NCBI GenBank assembly: GCA_013202935.1
Contig: JABMRG010000055.1
Location: 1 to 16,679 of the forward strand
From: Candidatus Omnitrophota bacterium
GTDB lineage: Bacteria > Omnitrophota > Gorgyraeia > JABMRG01
DNA: 16,679 nt
Reading direction: 5' to 3'
The stretch's first letter is position 1, and each line of letters begins with the position of its first letter. The notes beneath the pieces are model-generated. The model had not been told where the DNA came from, did not search any database, and saw only the letters and a list, made by a program, of their open reading frames with translations. The position numbers and the translations under genes are program-made. Below, piece after piece: positions 7,507-14,796 of this stretch.

Positions 7507-8846
7507 TTTACAATTTCCTCCATCTTCATTCCTCTTGAACCTTTGATTAATACTACATCGCCCTTTTTGATTATATTGCGCAAGGAACTCTCAAGCTTAT
7601 GCTTGTCTTGAAAAGAGTTTACTCTATTCTTATCCATCCCGCCTTTGATAGCACCTTCTGCGATATTGGTTGCCCTCTCTCCGAATGTCATAAGATAATC
7701 TATGTCTGTCTTTGCAGCCAATCTTCCTGAATCATAGTGCATCTTATCTGAGAACCTACCCAGCTCTAACATATCTGCACAGACTAAGACTCTCTTTGCC
7801 TCCACAGGAAAATTCCTAAGAGCTCTTAGGGCACAGCTGAAAGAGAGCGGATTAGAATTATATGTGTCGTTTATTATAGTAAAATTACCTGTATCCAATA
7901 CCTCAAGACGCATACTGGTTCCTTTAAACCCAGGCAGCATACCTACTATGTCAGTTACATCCATAAATAGCGAGCTGCAGGCAATGGCAGCCAGGCTATT
8001 ATAGACATTGTGGATACCCAATAAAGGCACCTTAGCAACCCTCTCCTTCACAGTAAATTCAAGGCCTGACCGAAGTTCTCTTATGCCGCTTCCTTTAAAA
8101 TCCAGCTCCTCGGCCTCTATCCCATAGCTTATAGTCTTTATATTCTCATATTCCTTAGTCGCCAGCAGCTCATCATCTCTGTTTTTTACCCATACGCCAT
8201 CTCTACCCAAAGATTCAACCAATGCTATCTTCTCACTTAAGACACCATTTTTATCTCTTAAACCTTCAAGGTGTGATGGGCCTATATTTGTAATAATGGA
8301 AACTGTTGGTTTTAATACCTCTGCGTTATGGCTTACCTCGCCAATAGAGTTTGTCCCTACCTCTATAATCGCTATATCATGGTCATCTAATTTTAACAGC
8401 GCCTGAGCCACTCCTACCTTATTATTATAATTCTCCTCTGTCGCCAGAACCTTAAAACGTTTGCTTAAGATATGAGCCATCATATCCTTAACAGTGGTTT
8501 TTCCATTTGAACCGGTTATACCGATAACAGGTATACTAAACTTCGCTCTATGAGCCTTCGCAATATCGCTTAAAGTTTTCTTGGTATTCTCTACTCTTAT
8601 AAGCTTAAGACCCTTTACCTCTTCTGTCGGCTTAGGTACAATGGCAGCTATTGCCCTCTTTTTCTTTGCATCTTCCAAAAAATTAACTCCATTAAAATTC
8701 TCACCTCCAAGGGCTAGAAAAACCTCGCCTTCTCTTATATCCCTTGTGTCTGTTGATATGCCTCTGATCTTTAAGTTTCCATCAGTACCAACAGATTCGG
8801 CACCTGCAATATCAGCTAATTCACTTAATGTAAATTTAGGCTTCAT
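7479..8846 (-). CDS. murF: UDP-MurNAc-tripeptide--D-alanyl-D-alanine ligase
   Basis: MurF adds the D-Ala-D-Ala dipeptide, completing the cytoplasmic UDP-MurNAc-pentapeptide. The 455 residues have the N-terminal substrate domain with S-T-D-T-R (31-35), P-loop G-S-N-G-K-T-T-V (112-119), E-N-Y-N-N-K-V-G (138-145), E-V-G-T-N (162-166), N-I-G-P-S-H-L-E (187-194), H-N-V-Y-N (279-283), D-T-Y-N-S-N-P (327-333) and K-G-S-R-G-M-K-M-E (435-443). E-N-Y-N-N and D-x-Y-N-S/A-N-P are MurF-specific. The ATG overlaps the murE stop as ATGA (8843-8846). The Shine-Dalgarno match is poor, which fits coupling to murE. Confidence 0.96.
   Translation of the reverse strand: MKPKFTLSELADIAGAESVGTDGNLKIRGISTDTRDIREGEVFLALGGENFNGVNFLEDAKKKRAIAAIVPKPTEEVKGLKLIRVENTKKTLSDIAKAHRAKFSIPVIGITGSNGKTTVKDMMAHILSKRFKVLATEENYNNKVGVAQALLKLDDHDIAIIEVGTNSIGEVSHNAEVLKPTVSIITNIGPSHLEGLRDKNGVLSEKIALVESLGRDGVWVKNRDDELLATKEYENIKTISYGIEAEELDFKGSGIRELRSGLEFTVKERVAKVPLLGIHNVYNSLAAIACSSLFMDVTDIVGMLPGFKGTSMRLEVLDTGNFTIINDTYNSNPLSFSCALRALRNFPVEAKRVLVCADMLELGRFSDKMHYDSGRLAAKTDIDYLMTFGERATNIAEGAIKGGMDKNRVNSFQDKHKLESSLRNIIKKGDVVLIKGSRGMKMEEIVNCFITCSTH
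7517..7521 (-). promoter_or_regulatory. Ribosome binding site deciding the TTG start of mraY
   Basis: A perfect GGAGG on the minus strand lies 10 bases before the TTG at 7506, inside the end of murF. The nearer TTG at 7514-7512 is followed immediately by TAA, so the 7506 codon is the only useful start near this site. The spacing is slightly long. Confidence 0.6.
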
Positions 8847-10312
8847 TTTTTTATTCTCTTTTTGGCAAGGGCCTCTTCGCAGGCCCTGCAGTCATCAAAA
8901 GAGATAGTTGTATCCTTTAATATCTGGTACTTCTCATGGCCTTTACCTGCTATAAGAACTATATCATTCTCTCCTGCCATAGATACTGAATCCTCAATAG
9001 CCTTTTTCCTATCAGGCAGGACCTTATAATCCTTAAAACCATCCGGGATACCTTTTATTATATCATCTATTATTGCTTTTGGATCTTCGCTGCGAGGGTT
9101 ATCATTGGTGATAATTGAGAAGTCTGACAGCTCGGCACTGATTCTTCCCATACGTGGGCGTTTTGTTTTGTCTCTTTCACCACCACAGCCAAACACAAGG
9201 AATATTTTTCCCTTAGCAATATTTCTGAGAGCACTAAGCACATTACGCAATGCATCATCTGTATGTGCGTAATCAACAAAGAGATCAAAGCTCCTGCCTT
9301 CTGACTCTACCCTCTGTAGCCTTCCCGGCGCACCTTTAAATTCTTTAATAGCCTCTATGATCAGGTTCTTATCTATATTCTTTGAAACAGCAAAGGCTAT
9401 AGCAGCCAATATATTATAAATATTATATTCACCGATTAACGGTGTTTTTATATCCAGAATCTCATCTGCTGTTTTTATCTTAAACTTAGAACCTTTTATT
9501 GATGAGCTTACATCAAAAGCAACCAGATCTGCTTCTCTATTAAGCGCGTACGTCAACACTTTCGATTTGATATTCTCTACTATTCTCCTGCCATGCTCAT
9601 CATCTATGTTTACTATTGCATATCCATCATCTTTTATCATATTAAAAAGCATGCTCTTGGTCTTGAAATACTCTTCCATATCTTTGTGGTAGTCTAGATG
9701 CTCAGCGCTTAAATTGGTAAATATAGCATTGCTCATATCTATACCCTCAACCCTACGTTGGTGCAGTGAGTGGCTTGAGACCTCCATAATGCAGTTTGCA
9801 ACATTCGCATTTACCATATCATTTAAGAGCCTCTGAAGCATGATAGCAGAAGGTGTTGTGTTAATAGCAGGAATTTTGCGTTCACCTACATTATAACTTA
9901 TTGTACCTATTGTCCCGCAGGAGAGGCCCGCAGTTGAAAGGATGGCCTCGATCAGGTAGAGGATAGTGGTCTTTCCATTTGTTCCTGTGATGCCTGTTAC
10001 ATCTATTTTTTGGGATGGATAGCCATAGAAGTTGTTGGCTATCTTTGCGCATGAGCTCCGTATGTCTTTTATCCTTACCTTGGATACGCTCTTAAATGTT
10101 ATAAAATCATCCTCGCTTACAATAGATACTGCTCCGCGCTCAATAGCCTCATCTATAAAATCAGCGCCATTATGTTTTTCACCTTTAATAGCAAAGAAAA
10201 GCCCGCCTTCCTTGAGCTGTTTGGAATCATAAGAGATATTGGTAATATCTATATATTTGTTCCCTGTAATATTTACGATATCAACATCTTTAAGTAGATG
10301 GTGAAGTTTCAT
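8843..10312 (-). CDS. murE: UDP-MurNAc-L-Ala-D-Glu--meso-diaminopimelate ligase
   Basis: MurE adds the third stem residue. The 489 residues show S-Y-D-S-K (27-31) in the N-terminal domain, P-loop G-T-N-G-K-T-T (110-116), T-T-P (152-154), M-E-V-S-S-H (176-181), T-N-L-S-A-E-H-L-D-Y-H (199-209), G-E-Y-N-I-Y-N (294-300), D-Y-A-H-T-D-D (347-353) and G-K-G-H-E (456-460). The substrate-selecting motif is D-N-P-R (404-407), which in characterised MurE proteins goes with meso-diaminopimelate; lysine-adding enzymes have a different residue at the Arg position. The cell wall should therefore be DAP type. The ATG overlaps ftsI by 23 bases and has a strong GGAGG 6 bases upstream. Confidence 0.96.
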   Translation of the reverse strand: MKLHHLLKDVDIVNITGNKYIDITNISYDSKQLKEGGLFFAIKGEKHNGADFIDEAIERGAVSIVSEDDFITFKSVSKVRIKDIRSSCAKIANNFYGYPSQKIDVTGITGTNGKTTILYLIEAILSTAGLSCGTIGTISYNVGERKIPAINTTPSAIMLQRLLNDMVNANVANCIMEVSSHSLHQRRVEGIDMSNAIFTNLSAEHLDYHKDMEEYFKTKSMLFNMIKDDGYAIVNIDDEHGRRIVENIKSKVLTYALNREADLVAFDVSSSIKGSKFKIKTADEILDIKTPLIGEYNIYNILAAIAFAVSKNIDKNLIIEAIKEFKGAPGRLQRVESEGRSFDLFVDYAHTDDALRNVLSALRNIAKGKIFLVFGCGGERDKTKRPRMGRISAELSDFSIITNDNPRSEDPKAIIDDIIKGIPDGFKDYKVLPDRKKAIEDSVSMAGENDIVLIAGKGHEKYQILKDTTISFDDCRACEEALAKKRIKK

Positions 10313-11990
10313 CCGGTTCCTCCTCTACGCCAAGATAGTTTAATGCCTTATCAGCAATCTCCTTAAAGACCGGTCCAGAAACTGTACCGCCAAAATATGC
10401 CGGGTGTGGTTCATCTATCATAACAGATATGACTAGCTCTGGCCTTTTTACAGGTGCGAACCCTGCGAATGATGCTATAAACTTACTATGCGAATACCTG
10501 CCCCCTTCCACTTTCTGCGATGTTCCTGTCTTTCCTGCTGCATCAAACTTTTTCAGTCGCGCTCTTTTTCCTGTTCCACGCTCTACCACACCCTTCATTA
10601 TCTCTTTTAGTTTTAGTGAGGTCTCCTCAGATATCACCCTTCTTATCCTGATAGGCTTATACTCTTTTACAATCTCATCATTTGTATCAACTATTCTGCT
10701 TACTATACGTGGTTTCATAAGAAAACCTCCGTTTGCAATTGCTGCTATAGCCCTTGTAAGCTGTAATGGGGTCACCCCTATCTCCTGCCCCATAGGAATA
10801 GCTGTTATAGAATATTTGCTCCAACGATTAAGGGGCCGCACTATACCGCTTATCTCACCTGGAAGGTCTATTCCTGTAAGTGCATTAAAGCCATAAGCTC
10901 TTATATATTTGTAGAGCTGTTTCTCACCCAGCTTCATGGCAGCCTTTACTGTGCCTATATTAGATGATTTTTCAATTACCTCCCTGAATGTAAGATTGCC
11001 ATGCCCACGGTGGTCATGAAGCGTATGGCCTACAACATACCATGCACCATTTTCACAAAAGAAATTATCATCGAGGGAGACCACGCCCTCATTAATACAG
11101 GCTGATGCTGTCACTACCTTAAATACAGAACCGGGCTCATATAGGTCAGTGACCGCCCTATTGCGCCTTACATCATCCTCTGTGCTAGAGAAGGTGTTAA
11201 GATCATAAGAGGGCTCAACAGCCATTGCAAGTATACCACCGCTATATGGATCCATAACAATGGCAACTCCTGCTTTTGCATTATGTTTTTTGCAGGCTTT
11301 TCGTAACGCTCTCTCTGTTATATGCTGTATTACCTCATCGATCGTAAGAATAAGGTTATAGCCATCAATAGGTGGGATATATGTGCCACCAAAAGCATGT
11401 ATCTCTCTTCTCTTGGCATCTCTTACTACGATCTTATAGCCATTCTTGCCATTTAGGTACTCATTATAACGGTTCTCCAAACCCTCAAGCCCTATATTAT
11501 CTAATCCTGCAAAACCTATTAGATGGCAAGCAAGCCTATTATTCGGATAAAAACGCTTTGTCTCATCTATCAGGTGCACACCCTTTAAATCAAGTCCCTT
11601 TACCCTTCTAGCCTCTTCTTCTGAAATCTTCCTGGCAAGCCATACAAATAGTTTATCGCGCGAGAGCCTTTCATAAAGCAGCGCTTCTTCTTTGCTTAAG
11701 ACAGGCGCAAGTATTTTAGCTGTTTCTTCCTTTTGAGTAACATCCCTTGCCACAGCATATACAGAATCTACTCGCAGGTTCTGTGCAAGTGGATGCTTGT
11801 TTCTGTCCAGTATAGAACCTCGCTTCGGCTCAAGCTCAATCTTTACCGCATGCTGGCCATGGGCAAGCTTTGTGAATCGCTTATGTCGTATTAGTTGAAG
11901 ATGAACAAGGCGGAAAGATATAAGTGTAAGAATAAAAATAAATATTAGTGTAATTAGGCCTAACCTAAATTTATATCTTCTTATATGCAA
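10290..11990 (-). CDS. ftsI: Septal peptidoglycan transpeptidase (class B PBP, FtsI/PBP3)
   Basis: FtsI cross-links septal peptidoglycan in the periplasm and partners with FtsW. The 566 residues have a short basic cytoplasmic end, one membrane anchor (about 10-28), a dimerisation/pedestal domain beginning near E-P-K-R-G-S-I-L-D-R (54-63) and the transpeptidase domain. Active-site motifs are S-V-F-K (288-291, Ser288 nucleophile), S-S-N (342-344) and K-T-G-T (487-490). There is no PASTA domain after the transpeptidase, unlike Spo-type or many Firmicute homologues. The start is a TTG (11990-11988), with AGTAGG about 9 bases upstream; no ATG is nearby and the anchor follows at the normal distance. 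The gap to the ftsL-like gene is 35 bases, among the largest inside the operon. Confidence 0.95.
   Translation of the reverse strand: MHIRRYKFRLGLITLIFIFILTLISFRLVHLQLIRHKRFTKLAHGQHAVKIELEPKRGSILDRNKHPLAQNLRVDSVYAVARDVTQKEETAKILAPVLSKEEALLYERLSRDKLFVWLARKISEEEARRVKGLDLKGVHLIDETKRFYPNNRLACHLIGFAGLDNIGLEGLENRYNEYLNGKNGYKIVVRDAKRREIHAFGGTYIPPIDGYNLILTIDEVIQHITERALRKACKKHNAKAGVAIVMDPYSGGILAMAVEPSYDLNTFSSTEDDVRRNRAVTDLYEPGSVFKVVTASACINEGVVSLDDNFFCENGAWYVVGHTLHDHRGHGNLTFREVIEKSSNIGTVKAAMKLGEKQLYKYIRAYGFNALTGIDLPGEISGIVRPLNRWSKYSITAIPMGQEIGVTPLQLTRAIAAIANGGFLMKPRIVSRIVDTNDEIVKEYKPIRIRRVISEETSLKLKEIMKGVVERGTGKRARLKKFDAAGKTGTSQKVEGGRYSHSKFIASFAGFAPVKRPELVISVMIDEPHPAYFGGTVSGPVFKEIADKALNYLGVEEEPDETSPST
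10319..10325 (-). promoter_or_regulatory. Strong ribosome binding site of murE inside ftsI
   Basis: GAGGAGG on the minus strand ends 6 bases before the murE ATG. It lies in the last codons of ftsI (the Glu-rich E-E-E-P-D tail), supports the ATG at 10312 and makes murE less dependent on coupling than its neighbours. Confidence 0.7.
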
Positions 11991-12025
11991 TTGTAGAAAC
12001 CTACTATTTTGTGAGGAAAATAAAG

Positions 12026-12412
12026 TTATTCGCTCAGCATCTCGTTAGCTACAGCTTCTGAACTGAGCGAAAACATACCCAATAATGCTCTTCCCGCTCT
12101 TATAAAGGGTCCGGGGGGGACCATATCCTCGCGGGAACCTGGTAGTTGTTTTGCTATCTTTATCTTGAAACAGTCAGTAGGCGCGTAGAGGTCTTTCATA
12201 TCCTCCTTTACCAATAGGACCTCTTCAAGGCGCCCTGGCCTCTCAAGCTTAGCTATATTATAGCGCAAGTTCCTATTCTGGTCAATTAATAAAGCTAAAG
12301 ACCTATTACGTGAATTGATATCGTAGCTATACTCTAAGAGCCTGGCCTGCTGGAATACATAGAGTATCGATATTGAGCTGACTATTAGTATGATTACTAA
12401 AAATTTCTTCAT
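12026..12412 (-). CDS. ftsL: FtsL-like bitopic division protein
   Basis: FtsL is a small bitopic protein that, with FtsB and FtsQ, activates FtsW-FtsI. This 128-residue protein starts M-K-K-F, has one hydrophobic segment (about 4-20) and then a likely coiled coil (about 28-60, with L-A-L-L-I-D-Q-N-R-N-L). Sequence identity in FtsL is always low, so the call rests on topology, size and position between rsmH and ftsI. The part after residue 85 (Q-L-P-G-S-R onward), with a Pro-Pro-Gly and a possible amphipathic helix (G-P-F-I-R-A-G-R-A-L-L-G-M-F), is longer than in typical FtsL. The ATG follows the rsmH TAA after 5 bases, all A, and has no Shine-Dalgarno, so it probably depends on reinitiation. 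Confidence 0.75.
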   Translation of the reverse strand: MKKFLVIILIVSSISILYVFQQARLLEYSYDINSRNRSLALLIDQNRNLRYNIAKLERPGRLEEVLLVKEDMKDLYAPTDCFKIKIAKQLPGSREDMVPPGPFIRAGRALLGMFSLSSEAVANEMLSE

Positions 12413-12417
12413 TTTTT

Positions 12418-13299
12418 TTAGATGCGTTCACAGGCCCTAAGTTTTGCGCTGCGTGAACGCGGGTTCTGGCTTATCTCTTCGATGCTTGGGGTTATGGGCT
12501 TCTTTGTCAATATCTTAACCTTTTCCTCTTTTGCCATACCCCTGAATACATGTTTTACTATCCTATCCTCAAGCGAATGAAAAGATATTACAACTACCCT
12601 TGCACCCGGGTTTAAGAAAGAGCTTACCTTTCTAAGCGTTTCTTTGATAGAACCGAGCTCGTCATTTACAAAGATCCGAAGAGCCTGGAATGTCCTTGTT
12701 GATGGATCTATTTTGCCTTTAGTTCGATATCCTACTGTCTCTCTTATTATTTCTGCAAGCCTCTTAGAGTCCTGTATCGGCTCCTGCTTCTCTTCTGATC
12801 TTATCTTCTTTGCTATTTTTCGCCAGTATCTTTCTTCACCCAGGTCTCTTATAATTTCACCCAGCTCTCTCTCGCTAAGAGTTCTTAAGACCTGCCAGAG
12901 GGGCTTGCCTGTGTCTTGATCCATACGCATATCAAGAGGCCCGGACTTTAAGAAAGTAAAACCTCTTGATTCATCATCAAGCTGAATGGAAGATATGCCT
13001 AAATCAAAGAGCATTCCATCTACTCTACCTATCTTAAGATCACTTAATACCTTGTCAAAATCCTTAAAATTCGCATTAATCAACGAAAAGCTGCTATTTT
13101 CAAAATCTTTTAGGTTTACTCTCGCAATCTCAAGAGCGCCCTTGTCCGCATCTATTCCAATGACCCTACCGCCAGGTGGGAGCCTTTTTAAGATCTCTCT
13201 CGCATGTCCTGCCGCGCCAACTGTACAATCTAAAATGAGCTTCTTTTTTTCACACTTTAAATACTCGATAGCCTCATACAATAATACGCTCTTATGCAC
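12418..13299 (-). CDS. rsmH: 16S rRNA (cytosine(1402)-N(4))-methyltransferase
   Basis: RsmH (MraW) N4-methylates C1402 of 16S rRNA in the ribosomal P site, using S-adenosylmethionine. The 293 residues are family-length. Motifs: H-K-S-V-L-L-Y-E-A at the start (normally H-x-P-V-L-L), S-A-M loop D-C-T-V-G-A-A-G-H-A (24-33), F-D-L-G-I-S-S-I-Q-L-D (98-108), G-P-L-D-M-R-M-D (120-127), P-S-T-R-T-F-Q-A-L-R-I (199-209) and V-I-S-F-H-S-L-E-D-R (237-246). The start is GTG (13299-13297); the family N-terminal motif begins at once, so a longer start is unlikely. It begins 27 bases after the 59-codon ORF and ends 5 bases before the ftsL-like gene. Confidence 0.97.
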   Translation of the reverse strand: MHKSVLLYEAIEYLKCEKKKLILDCTVGAAGHAREILKRLPPGGRVIGIDADKGALEIARVNLKDFENSSFSLINANFKDFDKVLSDLKIGRVDGMLFDLGISSIQLDDESRGFTFLKSGPLDMRMDQDTGKPLWQVLRTLSERELGEIIRDLGEERYWRKIAKKIRSEEKQEPIQDSKRLAEIIRETVGYRTKGKIDPSTRTFQALRIFVNDELGSIKETLRKVSSFLNPGARVVVISFHSLEDRIVKHVFRGMAKEEKVKILTKKPITPSIEEISQNPRSRSAKLRACERI

Positions 13300-13326
13300 C
13301 TTAAGCTCAATCCTTATCGAGTATGC

Positions 13327-13506
13327 TTAAATCTTGTCAGTCTTTACTATGACAAATTTGCAGTCTGTGCTACGTAAACGAGGGCTTATTCCCACAATCC
13401 GCGGGTCTTTATTCAATGCGCGCATCTTCTTTAGCCTCTCAATGAGAACGTAACTCTCCTGAAGCATTCCTCTTCTTGCGCGAACAGTGTCTGCGGCAAC
13501 TACCAT
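13327..13506 (-). CDS. Unrecognised 59-residue protein between mraZ and rsmH
   Basis: The minus strand has an ATG at 13506-13504 and a TAA at 13327-13329, giving 59 residues. It begins M-V-V-A-A-D-T-V-R-A-R-R-G-M and ends C-K-F-V-I-V-K-T-D-K-I. A strong purine-rich site (AAGAAGGGGGA) precedes the ATG, the gap to mraZ is 29 bases and to rsmH 27 bases, so both spacing and signal fit a real operon member. It is basic (many Arg/Lys), has one Cys, no membrane segment and a likely helix around residues 16-31 followed by a predicted strand-like end. I do not recognise a family. It might be a small regulator or RNA-binding protein, but nothing in the sequence proves this. Codon use (AGA, AGG, ATA) matches its neighbours. 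Confidence 0.7.
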   Translation of the reverse strand: MVVAADTVRARRGMLQESYVLIERLKKMRALNKDPRIVGISPRLRSTDCKFVIVKTDKI

Positions 13507-13535
13507 CTTTTCCCCCTTCTTTGATAAGGTATCAA

Positions 13536-13973
13536 TTATTCCTCAAGCAGATTTTCTGCTATCTGCTCAAATGATTCCTTGGAGCTCGAGTAATACTCTC
13601 TCCAAAGTTCTTTACTCCATACCTCTATTCTGTCCGATATACCGATTAAGACAACGTCCTTTTTTATAGATGCGTATTCTTTTAAGAACGACGGCAGGAG
13701 TACCCTTCCCTGCTTATCAGGGATTACATCTTGTGCGCCTGAGAAAAATAGCCTGTTAAATTTGCGGTGGTCTGATTTGACAAAAGACATGGATCTGAAC
13801 TTTGATTCCTGTGCCTTCCACTCCTCTTCAGTGAATATAAAAAGACACTTGTCAAGGCCGCGTGTTACATAGAGTTTTTCGGCATAGGCCTCTTTTAAGG
13901 CCTCGCGAAACTTGGAAGGAATAATCAAGCGACCTTTGCGATCAAGTGTATGTGCGAATTCACCGTAAAACAT
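13536..13973 (-). CDS. mraZ: Transcriptional regulator MraZ
   Basis: MraZ is a DNA-binding protein of the SpoVT-AbrB superfamily that binds repeats in front of its own gene and, in the species studied, regulates the dcw operon. The 145 residues are normal. Two tandem domains are visible, each with the D-x-x-G-R signature: D-R-K-G-R (11-15) followed by L-I-I-P-S-K-F-R, and D-K-Q-G-R (86-90) followed by V-L-L-P-S-F-L. The beginning M-F-Y-G-E-F-A-H-T-L-D-R-K-G-R is characteristic. The ATG has AAAGGG 4 bases upstream. As first gene after the promoter and GTGG boxes, it is well placed to be an autoregulator. Confidence 0.97.
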   Translation of the reverse strand: MFYGEFAHTLDRKGRLIIPSKFREALKEAYAEKLYVTRGLDKCLFIFTEEEWKAQESKFRSMSFVKSDHRKFNRLFFSGAQDVIPDKQGRVLLPSFLKEYASIKKDVVLIGISDRIEVWSKELWREYYSSSKESFEQIAENLLEE

Positions 13974-13989
13974 TTTACCCTTTCATCGT

Positions 13990-14054
13990 CCCACCGAGAA
14001 AGGCCAACAATGTTACTGCACCGAGAAGGACTTTTTTTACCCACCGAGAAGGAA
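13990..14054 (-). repeat. Three TTCTCGGTG repeats in the mraZ leader
   Basis: On the minus strand TTCTCGGTG occurs three times, at 14050-14042, 14027-14019 and 14000-13992, mostly with CC or CCT before it and GGG after it in the outer two. Spacings are 23 and 27 bases, so the copies are not on one face of the helix. They lie after the likely transcription start and before the mraZ ribosome binding site. They could be further MraZ contacts (two contain GTGGG) or an RNA-level signal; the sequence does not decide. Confidence 0.6.
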
Positions 14055-14081
14055 TTGTTAATAAAAGTTCAGCTGCTGCTA

Positions 14082-14106
14082 ACCACTTTCCTCCACCTTC
14101 AACCAC
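14082..14106 (-). promoter_or_regulatory. Probable MraZ operator: three GTGG boxes at 10-base period
   Basis: On the minus strand GTGGT (14106-14102), GTGGA (14096-14092) and GTGGT (14086-14082) are separated by exactly 5 bases each, putting all three on one face of the helix. In E. coli MraZ binds three TGGGN-type direct repeats with 5-base spacers in front of mraZ, so layout, spacing and position agree. The boxes begin within a few bases of the expected transcription start, where bound MraZ would block RNA polymerase. Binding itself is inferred. Confidence 0.75.
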
Positions 14107-14115
14107 TTCGCTACA

Positions 14116-14144
14116 AATATACCCTATAAAAAGGTTCTTGTCAA
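14116..14144 (-). promoter_or_regulatory. Near-consensus sigma70 promoter of the dcw operon
   Basis: On the minus strand TTGACA (14144-14139) is followed after exactly 17 bases by TATATT (14121-14116). The -35 box is perfect and the -10 box matches the consensus at five of six positions. Transcription would start near 14109, giving a leader of about 135 bases before mraZ. No comparable signal was noticed inside the operon. Confidence 0.85.
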
Positions 14145-14310
14145 GGGGTTTATCTCACACCCGTTTATCATCCCTTTAAAAAGTTTTTGATAGGGATGTA
14201 AAATACACCAAATAGGGTAGTTATGGAAGTTTTTTACTACTAGATGTTGTGATTGGCTGATATGTGGGGAAATACGAGAAAAATAAAAATTTTTTTAATT
14301 TTCTAGAAAA

Positions 14311-14796
14311 CTATTCGCTCCAGAGGCCTCTTTCTTCCTCTCGTGCCTTTTGCTGTAATTTTAAGAAATCATCTGCATATCTTATATTTGGTGGGATTAT
14401 AAAAACGCGCGCGTAACCTTCTTCAATAAGTTTTGCACTTACAGATATATTATCTATATACACATACGCAAGTAATCTATTATATTTATCGCGCCTTTCT
14501 GTATCAAATTCTAACCTTACTCTTTTTCCATTTACTAATCTTTCGTTGAACCTCTTTGCTTCTTCTGCAAAGTATTCAGCAGGCGGATTTTTATAATTCA
14601 TCTCAGGCGTATCTACCCCTATATATCTTACTTTCTCACCATTAGCAAGCTTAACTGTATCACCATCATATACATACACGACACGCCCGTAATATCCATC
14701 CTGCACTAAAGGTACACAGCCTGCTATAAAAAATAACGTTAGGGTAAGAACTAAAGCAGAAGTTGCTACTAAGTCTTTTCTAGCGCGGAATAACAT
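14311..14796 (-). CDS. Lipoprotein thermonuclease (staphylococcal nuclease family)
   Basis: This is a secreted SNase-fold nuclease that should cut DNA or RNA with Ca2+ outside the cytoplasm. From the ATG at 14796 it has 161 residues. The N-terminus is basic, then hydrophobic (about 9-23), ending F-I-A-G-C, a lipobox with Cys27, so the mature protein is probably lipid-anchored. Catalytic positions of the family are kept: Asp44 in Y-D-G-D-T, Arg57, D-T-P-E (62-65) and Arg107 in D-K-Y-N-R. An in-frame ATG at 14817 would add 7 residues, but AAGG and GAGG sit before the 14796 start and that start gives a standard lipoprotein signal. It overlaps the M48 gene by 17 bases. Function as scavenging nuclease is inferred. 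Confidence 0.88.
   Translation of the reverse strand: MLFRARKDLVATSALVLTLTLFFIAGCVPLVQDGYYGRVVYVYDGDTVKLANGEKVRYIGVDTPEMNYKNPPAEYFAEEAKRFNERLVNGKRVRLEFDTERRDKYNRLLAYVYIDNISVSAKLIEEGYARVFIIPPNIRYADDFLKLQQKAREEERGLWSE

Larger units (their letters stand above)
13974..14310. other. Intergenic control region between the nuclease gene and mraZ
   Basis: This 337-base gap has no credible gene. Its left half holds the mraZ leader, iterons, GTGG boxes and promoter described separately. Upstream of the promoter is an imperfect hairpin, CATCCCT (14169-14175) with AGGGATG (14192-14198), enclosing A5 and T5 runs; its role is unknown. Next to the nuclease stop, 14278-14310 is almost pure A/T, with the palindrome TTTTCTAGAAAA (14299-14310) and T runs on the minus strand, but no GC stem, so a terminator cannot be asserted. 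I see nothing recognisable in 14200-14277. Confidence 0.6.

Noticed and set aside
9070..9288. Minus-strand open frame of 72 codons inside murE
   Set aside because: It is an alternative frame inside the well-conserved murE coding region and has no own start signals.
14169..14198. Hairpin CATCCCT/AGGGATG upstream of the dcw promoter
   Set aside because: The stem is 7 base pairs with a long loop and no U tract; it could be an operator but nothing ties it to a known regulator.
14278..14310. Possible transcription terminator after the nuclease gene
   Set aside because: The segment has T runs and an A/T palindrome but no GC-rich stem, so an intrinsic terminator cannot be supported.
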